Origin: Notospermus geniculatus
Lineage: Eukaryota; Nemertea; Pilidiophora; Heteronemertea; Lineidae
DNA: 64,000 nucleotides
NCBI GenBank assembly: GCA_002633025.1
Contig: NMRB01000155.1
Location: forward strand, 473,383 to 537,382
Direction: 5' to 3'
The position numbers were made by a program, and so were the translations under genes. This document shows, piece after piece, positions 45,096 to 54,846 of this stretch. A model generated the notes under the pieces. It was not told the DNA's origin. It made no database searches and saw nothing but the letters and a program-made list of their open reading frames with translations. Each line of letters begins with the position of its first letter. The first letter of the stretch is position 1.

Positions 45096-46018
45096 GTAAG
45101 TGGTGCATGAACACGCTGGCGTGGCGTAGATGTCGTGTCGTAGTGCATGGACTACATGTATCTCTTCTGATAACACTAGTATTTCTTCCAGCTTCTTCAC
45201 GTGTGATGTGTCCGACGATAGTTGCACCATGTAGAATTAGTCCCCAGCACTCTTCAGTGCATTCAGTGTTCTCTGGTTGTTCTGCACATGTGTGGCATTA
45301 AGTAGAGACTCGTTCCCCTCCCAACCCCTACGTGCCTTTTGCTGAAGGCAGTGAAGGTACCGGTAGTTGATTTAGAATATGTCGGTGTTGGCTGACTCGT
45401 AATCAGTGACCTCCCTGGAGAGGAGAATCCTATAGAGTGGGCAGAAGATCCTCATACTGTACTCTCAATCCCCTGGTGGTCGACTTTTGAAGGCATCCTT
45501 GTGTTTCCGAAGCCTTCAGAGTGAGAAACTCCACAGCTCCACCGAGATTCTGGTGAAAACTCTTCAAGTCGCTCCAATGCTGATAAATGTAGAAGTTGGA
45601 GAACCAGCCAGTCCAACCCAACCAGTCGTGGCCGTGTAGAACTTCTAACGCCCAAGCCCCAGTTGTCTACATAATCTGACAAAGCTTCAGTACACCTGAG
45701 GTTGCATAATGTGAAACTCGGCCCTTAGTAAGATACACCCACCCATAGTCTTGGCGGCATAGAAGAACTTGCTCAGTCTGTTGCTTCCGTGATGTGGCTT
45801 GTTAATATAGAATTATGTGTCTTGTTCTACTGCTAACTTATACAAAACTTTCACCAATCACAATACAGAACTTCGATCTTCATCTATCCCATACAACAAC
45901 ACATACAAACCACTCATACTACAACGTGCTGGATGCTGAAGATATCACCAAAACAATGCCTGCCATGTTGTTCTGTCTCCCTCAACACTGACACTATACC
46001 GCTGTCTTGTGTGTCTTA

Positions 46019-46861
46019 TGCTATGTTCACACTAGAGCGCGGTCCGTTACGAACGTCACGATTGGCCATTCGTAACTGATCGTGGAATATTTGTTTACTT
46101 CTCGGAAGTTTCACGTTTGGATACGAGGTGATGCGAGTCGATACGTTCTGATGCGCTTGGATGCGACATGGTCGCAATTGGTCAATTTCAGATGGCACGA
46201 ATGGCGCCACGATTGAAATCGTGGTCTTATTCGTGGAGATAAATCGTGGTGATCGTATCAGATCTTATCACATCTTGAGGGCAATCGTGACTGCAATCGT
46301 GACAATCTTGTTGATCGTAGGAAATTTTTGAACTGCTCAAAACTTTTATACGATCAATACGATTGTCACGACTGACCTCAAGATCTGAAAAGATCTGATA
46401 GGATCGCCACGATTACTCCATGATTAAGATCATGATTTCAATCGTGGCGTGAATCGTGATAGTGTGAACACAGCAAAAAACTGAATCATGAATTTGGTTC
46501 AAAACCGCCTCCAAGTATCACGTAGTGAGAAGGGAAGATGCAATACACGGCGCATCTCAACAGAGCGTGGTGTTCGTCTAGTCCACGATTGATCCCGATC
46601 ACCACGATTCGTAAGCACGATTAGATGCGATCTCTCGTGCTTTGGTACGATTTAATACGATCTGATGCGATGATCACAATTAACAAATTAATCGTGTTGA
46701 TCGTAGCAAATTTTTAAACCGGCCAAAACTTTCCTACGATCAACACGATTGCCACGACTGACCTCAAGATCCGATACGACCTGATAGGATCGCCACGATT
46801 ACTCCACGATTAAGACCACGATTTCAATCGTGGCCTGAATCGTGATAGTGTGAACATAGCA
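46019..46861. mobile_element. 843 bp MITE, TTA target duplication (PIF/Harbinger-like)
   Basis: Perfect 16 bp inverted ends, TGCTATGTTCACACTA and TAGTGTGAACATAGCA, are flanked by TTA (46016-46018, 46862-46864). TTA/TAA 3 bp duplications are typical of PIF/Harbinger elements. The interior is dense in CACGATT/AATCGTG. The last about 165 bp is duplicated internally (about 46310-46474, ending GTGTGAACACAGCA). No transposase frame. Confidence 0.9.
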
Positions 46862-47074
46862 TTAGCACTCAGAATAGACTTTCTCCATCTTGTGTGAACT
46901 CGTACGATGCCCCGTTTCCCTTCAATGGACTCTTGTCTTCCATCTTGTGTTTTACAAACACCCTCCAACACTGACACTATTCCGCTGTCCTTACTCTCAA
47001 AATACATTTCTCTGTGAAACTAGATGGTCTACAGTCAAGTGTGCACTGATTGAATTCTGTGTGACTAGCTCGTT

Positions 47075-47215
47075 GCACCCGACACACCCACAACAGCAAC
47101 TGTATGTCAGATGGCCTACCCACATACCCACACACCCACAACAGTAACTGTATGTCAGATGGCCTACCCACATACCCACACACCCACAACAGTAACCATT
47201 TGTCAGATGGCCTAC
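47075..47215. repeat. 48 bp minisatellite
   Basis: Three copies of 'acccacaacagtaactgtatgtcagatggcctacccacat' in tandem; also present at 53575-53705 in copy 2. Confidence 0.8.
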
Positions 47216-47546
47216 ACTCGAGCTTAGTGTGTTGCACACGCTTCAACTAATTTCACAATGATATTTTCAGATTTTCAGATTTTAGTCCTGAAAACTCATG
47301 TTGTTGTGGAAACCCAGAGTTTGTTCATTTCAGCAAAGAAGGAGTAAATTTCAGATTGTAATTGATATTTTCATCATATAATTCACCATATGCACTTCCT
47401 GTACTGTTTATTAGTATACGTCAATCTCAAGATTTAGGAGATCTGGACCCAGCTTGGTCCGAGCTCACAAACCACCATCTGGACCCAGCTTGGTCCGAGC
47501 TCACAAACCACCAGTCTTCTTACACCAACTGATTGTTATGTTCCAG

Positions 47547-47805
47547 TGGGAGTTTACCAAGAAGTTAGAGGACCAGACAGTCTCGGAAAAAGACTCAGCC
47601 GTTTTCGAATGCGAAGTGACGGTCAAAGATTTCAATGTTGACTGGTACGTCAACAACGCCAAAGTTGAGCCGGGACCAAAATACCAGGTGGAGATGGACG
47701 GTCATAAACACAGGCTCATGATCAATATGTGTCGTCCTGAAGACGAGTGCGAGGTCAAGTGTGCGTTCGGTGACGCCAAGACGACGGCCAAACTTTCAGT
47801 CATTC
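47547..47805 (+). CDS. Exon: Ig domain 16
   Basis: 259 bp, phase 0 in (TTATGTTCCAG) and phase 1 out (TTC|GTGAGT). WEFTKKLEDQTVSEKDSAVF, ECEVTVKDFNVDWYVNNAKV, YQVEMDGHKHRLMINMCRPE, CEVKCAFGDAKTTAKLSV. The short type (xDWYVNNxKV, HRLMI) resembles titin and obscurin I-band Ig domains beginning FTKxLEDxxVxE. Confidence 0.92.
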
Positions 47806-48136
47806 GTGAGTAGTATTTTACTGTCAGGGTGTATCAGGGTGTGTCGGGGTGTATCAGAAGGTGCTCCTCCGCGTGAGGGTTTCTTGCAAAAGTTGGCCTC
47901 TTATGGGCTGCACAGCTGTAGAAAATTTTGTAGGCGAAATCGGGAGTAGGCGAAATGGGGGGACACCTTGTCTTCAGGATGGTTAGTTCCCACCAGAATT
48001 CCTGCCAACTGTTCATTTGGGGACATGTCTGTAGGATGTGTTCAGGGGTTTGCTCCCCACCTCCACATTTTGGCTAAGGTAAATTTTGAGTGACAACTCC
48101 TCGAAATTCTGATGAAAGCTGACATTATCTCTGCAG
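47806..48136. other. Intron (331 bp)
   Basis: Begins with a small GGGTGTATCA tandem repeat (about 47827-47860); otherwise nothing recognised. Confidence 0.6.
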
Positions 48137-48406
48137 CCAAAGTCTTTGAGTTCACCTCGCCCTTGACGGACGCCACGGTCAAGGAAGACGAGACGGCGAT
48201 CTTTGAATGTGAAGTCAATGACGAGGAGGCAGACGTCACATGGACGATCAACGGGAAACCAGTCAAACCTGACGGAGAGAAATACGAAATCGTCGTCGAC
48301 GGTTTGAAACGCCGACTTGTGATCCATGATGCGAAGGAGTCGGATATGGGAACAGTCCAGGCGGCGCTGTCCACGTCAGCAACCGACGCCAAGCTCAACG
48401 TGGAAG
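48137..48406 (+). CDS. Exon: Ig domain 17
   Basis: 90 codons, phase 1-1 (ATCTCTGCAG / GAAG|GTAGGG). KVFEFTSPLTDATVKEDETA, IFECEVNDEEADVTWTINGK, YEIVVDGLKRRLVIHDAKES, GTVQAALSTSATDAKLNVE. Same short subtype as Ig16; strand F lacks Cys. If the following repeat is an assembly artefact, this exon joins directly to 56714 in phase. Confidence 0.92.
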
Positions 48407-49489
48407 GTAGGGACGTTAATTCTCTGGCATTTCTTGTAAATGATATTGTGATTTTGAAAAGGGAAATACCGCTCACATCGTCTCCCAGTAGTGGTAGTTC
48501 AGCATGTTCCTCATTAAAAGAATCAGTTTGGCCCTGTGCTGATTTAAACCAAGTTCAGCATCCTCCCTGATGGAAGGTAGGTCTGTGAGCTTTCCACCTT
48601 ATTCAGGGGATATAAGTGTTCAAGCTTCAACAAAATTCTACTAATATCATCAGTGTCCTGTTTCATTAAAAAGCATTCAAGGATATTATTAAAGCTACGA
48701 GGTAAATTTATGTCGTGTGATGCACTTCCACTGATATCAGCATGAAAGGAATATCACCTCTATGTTCACGTCTTGCTCTGAAAGGTCCAGTTCTGTGTTG
48801 TTTTGTATTCCCTGGTTCGCTTGAGCAAATATTTTTGTGTTGTTTCGTCTTTATTTTATTATTTTTGATGTTGACTATGCCAGAGTTTTACCAGATTTTT
48901 CGCTTAACCTGAGCTCTAAAATCTGCTTTTGGCATAAAAACATCGCTGGTTGCTTTTCTATGCTATATATAACACATAAAAACCCTTACAAGATGGCAGC
49001 GTTGAAAAAGTTACTCCAAAGATTACCAACTGAATGTTTAACCAAGAAATATTCTTGAATAACTTAGTCTAATCACAGAAATTATGAAGGAATGGTTCAG
49101 TATTAACTACATTCCCTACTTCCCTCATGGTCACCAAACACAGAACATTCTACCAGATAAAATCATATGTCATCATCACCCATACGTTGATCAGGTTGGG
49201 ATAAACCTTCCATTCTAGAGCTTGTTATGATCCCCTCACCTTGGAGACTGTAACACACACACACTCTTCGCCATGCTTCTTGCAAACTCCACATTCTAGC
49301 TTTGACTTCATACTGATGTACCGCTGCCTTTGATGCTTCAGAACCCTGAAAACCTCACATTCCTCACCTAAATATCATCTCATTATTGCCTCTATCTCAT
49401 TTCACATTGGGACTGTCATGGACAACGCCCCAACACTCCACAGATGTCCAGCCTTCGCTGCTTACACTTCATGGCCCTGAGAGAACTGC
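48407..49489. other. Intron after Ig 17 (copy 1)
   Basis: AT-rich, with a short CA run at about 49254. No exon or transposon is recognised. The matching copy-2 sequence is 54847-55923. Confidence 0.6.
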
Positions 49490-49490
49490 N
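49490..49490. other. Single-N assembly join inside an Ig exon
   Basis: The base before it continues copy-1 intron; the base after it starts in the middle of the Ig13 exon (equivalent to 42813). There is no splice acceptor, so this is a contig join, not biology. Confidence 0.9.
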
Positions 49491-49719
49491 GAGGACGCCA
49501 CGTTTGAGTCCGAGATCAGCGCACTGCCAAAACCAACCGTCACGTGGAATATCAGCGATAAACAGGTTAAACCAGACGACAGACACGTCTTCACCACCGA
49601 GAATCAGGTTTATACATTCACCATCAAGGATGCCAAGGTCGCCGAGAGCGCCACCTATACTGTGAGGGCGAAGAATGATGCTGGTGAACAGTTTGCACAG
49701 GCGAGACTTAAAGTTTTGC
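49491..49719 (+). CDS. Truncated second copy of Ig 13 exon
   Basis: The first about 20 codons and the acceptor are absent; it begins EDATFESEISALPKPTVTWN and keeps the donor TTGC|GTAAGT. As assembled it cannot be spliced in. Differs from 42813-43041 by a few silent changes and Ile to Val (RHIF/RHVF). Confidence 0.8.
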
Positions 49720-49741
49720 GTAAGTTGATGTTCTTTGTATT

Positions 49742-49838
49742 CCATCCTCCGACAGCAGGGTTTCTTACCTCGTTCCTCTTCATCCACTCACCACAAATTT
49801 GAAGAGAGGAGCGAGACCAAAGCCCTGCTAGGGGAGGA
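49742..49838. mobile_element. CAGCAGGGTT hairpin repeat (copy 2)
   Basis: Allelic or duplicate counterpart of 43067-43166, with a 5 bp difference after CAGCAGGGTT. Confidence 0.65.
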
Positions 49839-49941
49839 TGATGTATTCTTGAAAATGTCATCATCTTTCCCCAATGATATAAGTTCCTGTCTTCATCGTT
49901 CAACCTTGCAGTCTTCGTTAAGTTCCTATCTCTTATTTCAG

Positions 49942-50053
49942 CATCTAAACCCCCCAAGTTTACCCAGCCCATCAAAGATGTGATATCTCCTGAACACCGC
50001 CAGGCCAAGTTCACATGTAAGGTGATTGGTACACCAGCACCAAAACTTACTTG
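49942..50053 (+). CDS. Second copy: first half of Ig 14
   Basis: 112 bp with the same splice sites and phases as 43274-43385; the protein is identical. Joining 48406 to this exon would also keep frame, so a real duplication is not excluded by phase. Confidence 0.85.
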
Positions 50054-50426
50054 GTAAGTTAGTTTGGCAGTAGCAGAACAAGTTATGCTGTTTGTATCCT
50101 GTAAAAACGTTGTATCCTGTTAAAACGTTAGTTAGGGTTAGGGTTAGGGTTAGGTTTCTAGTCTGATATCAACAACGGTAGGGTGTCATCCGATTTTACA
50201 CTTTAACCCCCGTCTATCCTGAAACCTTTCAGTAGAACTCAGAAGAGCTGCTCATTCAGTGTTACAATCTGAGCATTTCCGACCGGTACCCATTTATACA
50301 CCTGGGTAGAGTGAGGCAAGGGAGCCAAAGAGGCTTGCCCAAAGTCTCACGCCACAGTGGGATTCGAAACTGGGACCCTCTGACCATTACTCGGAGACTG
50401 AACCACTAATCTTCCACCTTTTCCAG
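50054..50426. other. Intron with telomere-like repeat and longer SINE
   Basis: TTAGGG repeats about 3.5 times at 50132-50154. A minus-strand tRNA-derived SINE at about 50228-50420 is longer than its copy-1 counterpart. Confidence 0.7.
50228..50420 (-). mobile_element. tRNA-derived SINE body
   Basis: The minus strand has a head with GTTTCGAATCCCACTG (B box), then a body complementary to 'acccatttatacacctgggtagagtgaggcaa'. This layout is typical of widespread invertebrate SINEs. Copy 1 has lost most of the body. Confidence 0.6.
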
Positions 50427-50942
50427 GTTCCTGAATGATGTACAACTAGAGGAGACCGACAAAATCAAATTTGTCTACGACAAGAAGACCAACACACATT
50501 CACTAGTCATCGACGACACCCTCCCAGAACAGACCGGGCCGGTGAAATGCGTCGCCAAGAACTGCGCCGGTGAAGATAAATGTGAAGCTAAACTGACTGT
50601 GTCGGGCCGCGCCCCGACGTTCATCGAAAAACCCATCAAGTGTACCGTCTTGAAGAACCAGACAGCCATCTTTAAGACCAAGATTGACGGCGAACCAACA
50701 CCCAAGGTCACATGGTCCAAGGGAAAATTCGTCACGTTCAAAGATGGTGGCCGTACCAAGGTTTATTACGATGACAAGATCGACATGCACGTGATTGAGA
50801 TCAGTAAGATCGTCGAGAAGGATGCAGGGACCTACACGTGTAAGATCAGTAACGAACACGGGAGTGACGACTGTTCCTGTACGCTGATCGTGACGGATGA
50901 TGAGGAGCTGGTCACGGACTGGCAGGATCAACTCAAGAAAAC
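50427..50942 (+). CDS. Second copy: Ig 14 end, Ig 15, linker
   Basis: 516 bp, same boundaries as 43609-44124. The only protein change seen near the start is FLNG to FLND; the rest is silent or identical. Confidence 0.85.
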
Positions 50943-51274
50943 GTAAGTTGGTGTCTTAGAAACTGGATCGCATTCTCCGTCAGTCTTAGCTACCTCCATC
51001 GTATAGAGCTTGTGTAGTGGCCTCTTGTGACGTCGCTTTGACTGGCAGTCCACTATAATGACGTCGACGACAAGGTGTGACACGTGCAGATCACATCATG
51101 TTGATCGTACACACACTCCACTTGCACCGAGGACTGAGTGGTCATCGATCTGCACAATAATTATGAGCCCTAACACGAGTTAAGCCTGAAACATTGCGTG
51201 ACATCACAAGCTCACTGTACCAGACATCCATTCAGTTTTTGCTACCATCTAACTTCGTCATGTCCCTCTTCCAG
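50943..51274. other. Intron (332 bp), copy 2
   Basis: Close match to 44125-44453; nothing else. Confidence 0.7.
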
Positions 51275-51446
51275 AGAAATTCAAGAGAAACCCCAGGTTG
51301 CCGACGAGGTTGACTTTGGTGTTGACCTCCGACACGTCGAAGCTGAAGAAGAGGTCATCGCACCTGAAAGAGAGGCTCCTGTCCTCTCGGCGATCGAGGT
51401 GTCAGACACCAAGAAACCAGAATTTGAACGCCATGAGGTGGAAGAC
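51275..51446 (+). CDS. Second copy: acidic linker exon
   Basis: Same length and phases as 44454-44625, and the same protein by eye. Confidence 0.85.
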
Positions 51447-51714
51447 GTGAGTAGATTTCAAATTTGTCCTCATGTACTAGTGCTTTATTTTCTTAACCTT
51501 CACCAATAAATCCATGGAACGGACTGTTTCCTATACACGGTGTCTCAACAATGGAAATCAAAGTTATGTGCATATTATATTAGGCTGTGAATGCCTACAT
51601 TATGTCATTATTTATAGCATTTGACCAGCAAATTCAACAAGGTTTAGGTCTATGCTTAATCTGACATCCTCCACGAATGTCACCCTGCTACACATCACCC
51701 ACGTTCCTCCACAG

Positions 51715-51909
51715 CTTGAGTTTGACTTCAAACCAATGGACTTCAGCAAACGGGAACGATCACCCCTCCGCGTGGAGGATCGTGAACGCCCCACCAAGGA
51801 GGAAGAGGTGATCGTACCCGTGGTTGAAGAGGAGAAATACCAACGCCCACCAAAGATGGCACCCGAGAAAAAAGAGGAAGAATTTGGCCTTGAGATTCCC
51901 AAGGTCAAA
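51715..51909 (+). CDS. Second copy: charged linker exon
   Basis: 195 bp, phase 0-0, protein identical to 44901-45095. Confidence 0.85.
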
Positions 51910-52860
51910 GTAAGTGGTGCATGAACACGCTGGCGTGGCGTAGATGTCGTGTCGTAGTGCATGGACTACATGTATCTCTTCTGATAACACTCTAGTATTT
52001 CTTCCAGCTTCTTCACGTGTGATGTGTCCGACGATAGTTGCACCGTGTAGAATTAGTCCCCAGCACTCTTCAGTGCATTCAGTGTTCTCTGGTTGTTCTG
52101 CACATGTGTGGCATTAAGTAGAGACTCGTTCCCCTCCCAACCCCTACGTGCCTTTTGCTGAAGGCAGTGAAGATATCGTTAGTTGATTCAGAACATGTCG
52201 GTGTTGGATGACTCGTAATCAGTGACCTCCCTGGAGAGGAGAATCCTATAGAGTGGGCAGAAGATCCTCATACTGTACTCTCAATCCCCTGGTGGTCGAC
52301 TTTTGAAGGCATCCTTGTGTTTCTGAAGCCTTGAGAGTGAGAGTTCACAACTCCACTGAGATCCTGGTGAAAACTCCTCAAGTCGGTCCAATGCTGATAA
52401 ATGTAGAAGTTGGACCAGCCAGTCCAACCCAACCAGTCATGGCTGTGTAGATCTTCTAACGCCCAAGCCCCAGTTGTCTACAAGCAGTCGTGGCCGTGTA
52501 GAACTTCTAACGCCCAAGCCCCACATAATCTGACAAAGCTTCAGTGCACGTGAGGTTGCATAACGTGAGACTCGGCCCTCAGTAAGATACCCCCACCCAT
52601 AGTCTTGGCAGCGTAGAAGAACTTGCTCAGTTTGGTGCTTCCGTGATGTGGCTTGTTAAAATAGAATTATGTGTCTTGTTCTACTGCTAACTTATACAAA
52701 ACTTCCACCAATCACAATACAGAACTTCGATCTTCATCTATCCCATACAACAACACATGCAAACCACTGATACTACGCTGAAGATACCACCAAAACAATG
52801 CCTGACATGTTGTTCTGTCTCCCTCAACACTGACACTGTACCGCTGTCTTGTGTGTCTTA

Positions 52861-53357
52861 AGCCAGGCTCACACTGCCTTTACGGCATGCGATTTTTGAC
52901 CGGCGTCACGAATCGCAGTGCCGCAAGTGTTGGTGTGCGGAGAACGCCGTAACCACATCGCAACGATTTTTTGCCGTCGGTCCGTGGCGCAGCCATGATC
53001 GCAGGAATCAAACTGATTTGATATTTGCCGGCGTCGGATTCGCCGGCGTCCTCCACCGCAAGCAATGTGCGGTGTTCACCGGCGCCTCCCGCCGTATCGT
53101 GGGGTAGTTGACCAATGAAATAATCCCGTCCTGGCGTCACGTGATTTCAAAATAACAATAAGCGAGCGCAAAATGACGTCATTAATCGGCTATTTCCGGA
53201 GCGTTCCGGAATATCTCGCTGTATCGATCTATATTTTTGCAAGTTCACCCGCACACCAAGACGCAACCATATTCAGGGCGCCGTCGCTTGTAAACGACGC
53301 TGGCGAATCAAGCGCTGGTCAAAAATCGCAGGCCGCAAGGGCAGTGTGCGCCTGGCT
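52861..53357. mobile_element. 497 bp MITE, TTA target duplication, CpG-rich
   Basis: 18 bp inverted ends AGCCAGGCTCACACTGCC and GGCAGTGTGCGCCTGGCT have one mismatch. They are flanked by TTA at 52858-52860 and 53358-53360. The interior is rich in CGCCGG and GCCGTC, with no relation to the 46019 element beyond the general end pattern. No coding capacity. PIF/Harbinger-like by target duplication. Confidence 0.88.
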
Positions 53358-53574
53358 TTAGCACTCAGAATAGACTTTCTCCGTCTTGTGTGAACTCGTA
53401 CGATGCCCTGTTTGCCTTCAATGGACTCTTGTCTTCCATCTTGTGAGTTACAAACACCACCCAACACTGACACTATTCCGCTGTCCTTATCTCAAAATAC
53501 ATTTCTCTGTGAAGCTAGATGGTCTACAGTCAAGTGTGCACTGATTGAATTCTGTGTGACTAGCTCTTTGCACC

Positions 53575-53705
53575 CGACACACCCACAACAGTAACTGTAT
53601 GTCAGATGGCCTACCCACATACCCACACACCCACAACAGTAACTGTATGTCAGATGGCCTACCCACATACCCACACACCCACTTGCAGTAACCATTTGTC
53701 AGATG
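53575..53705. repeat. 48 bp minisatellite, copy 2
   Basis: Same unit as 47075-47215, with slight length differences. Confidence 0.8.
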
Positions 53706-54007
53706 ACCTACACTCAAGCTTAGTGTGTTGCACATGCTTCAACTAATTTCACAATGATATTCTCAGATTTTCAGATTTTAGAGCTGAAAACTCATGTTGT
53801 CGTGGAAACCCAGAGTTTGTTCATTTCAGCAAAGAAGGAGTAAATTTCAGATTGTAATTGACATTTTCATCATGTAATTCACCATATGCACTTCCTATCT
53901 GCTGTTTATCAGTACAACGCAATCTCTAGATTTAGGAGATCTGGGCGCAGCTGGTCCGTTGTCACAAACCACCAGTTTTCTGATGCCAACTGATTGTTAT
54001 GTTCCAG

Positions 54008-54266
54008 TGGGAGTTTACCAAGAAGTTAGAGGACCAGACAGTCCCTGAAAAAGACTCAGCCGTTTTCGAATGCGAAGTGACGGTCAAAGATTTCAACGTT
54101 GACTGGTATGTCAACAACGCCAAAGTTGAGCCGGGACCAAAATACCAGGTGGAGATGGACGGTCATAAACACAGGCTCATGATCAATATGTGTCGTCCTG
54201 AAGACGAGTGCGAGGTCAAGTGTGCGTTTGGTGACGCCAAGACGACGGCCAAACTTTCAGTCATTC
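54008..54266 (+). CDS. Second copy: Ig domain 16
   Basis: Same boundaries and phase as 47547-47805; Ser to Pro in DQTVPEKD is the one replacement noticed. Confidence 0.85.
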
Positions 54267-54576
54267 GTGAGTAGTATTTTACTGTCAGGCTGTATCAGGA
54301 GGTGCTCCTCCACCCGAGAGATTCTTGAAAAAGTTGGCCTCCTATGGGTTACGTAGCTGTAGAAAATTTTGCAGGCGAAATCGGGAGTAGGCGAAATGGG
54401 GGACGCCTTGTCTTCAGGATGGTTAGTTCCCACCAGAATTCCTGCCAACTGTTCATTTGGGGACATGTCTGTAAGATGTGTTCAGGGGTTTGCTCCCCAC
54501 CTCCACATTTTGGCTAAGGTAAATTTTGAGTGACAACTCCTCGAGATTCTGATGAAAGTTGACATTATCTCTGCAG
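54267..54576. other. Intron (310 bp), copy 2
   Basis: Matches 47806-48136 with small deletions in the GGGTGTATCA repeat. Confidence 0.7.
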
Positions 54577-54846
54577 CCAAAGTCTTTGAGTTCACCTCGC
54601 CCTTGACGGACGCCACGGTCAAGGAAGACGAGACGGCCATCTTTGAATGTGAAGTCAATGACGAGGAGGCAGACGTCACATGGACGATCAACGGGAAACC
54701 AATCAAACCTGACGGAGAGAAATATGAAATCGTCGTCGACGGTTTGAAACGCCGACTTGTGATCCATGATGCGAAGGAGTCGGATATGGGAACAGTCCAG
54801 GCGGCGCTGTCCACATCAGCAACCGACGCCAAGCTCAACGTGGAAG
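54577..54846 (+). CDS. Second copy: Ig domain 17
   Basis: Same boundaries and phase as 48137-48406; Val to Ile (GKPIKPDG) is the one change noticed. It joins in phase 1 to the next exon at 56714. Confidence 0.88.

Larger units (their letters stand above)
45096..47546. other. Intron with MITE 46019-46861 and minisatellite
   Basis: Phase 0 intron. It holds an 843 bp inverted-repeat element, a 48 bp minisatellite (about 47075-47215) and a two-copy 36 bp repeat at about 47447-47515. No exon is seen. Confidence 0.75.
42813..49489 (+). repeat. Large direct repeat, copy 1 (6.7 kb)
   Basis: This stretch of Ig exons 13-17 with all introns recurs at 49491-55923 in the same order and orientation. Exons differ by scattered, mostly silent substitutions. 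Introns differ by a few percent plus indels and one swapped transposon. It ends '..ctgagagaactgc' directly against a single N. Confidence 0.95.
51910..54007. other. Intron, copy 2, with a different MITE
   Basis: Follows 45096-47546 closely except that the 843 bp MITE is replaced by an unrelated 497 bp element at the same TTA. Also a small local duplication of 'gtgtagaacttctaacgccc' near 52490, and the 48 bp minisatellite (53575-53705). Confidence 0.8.
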
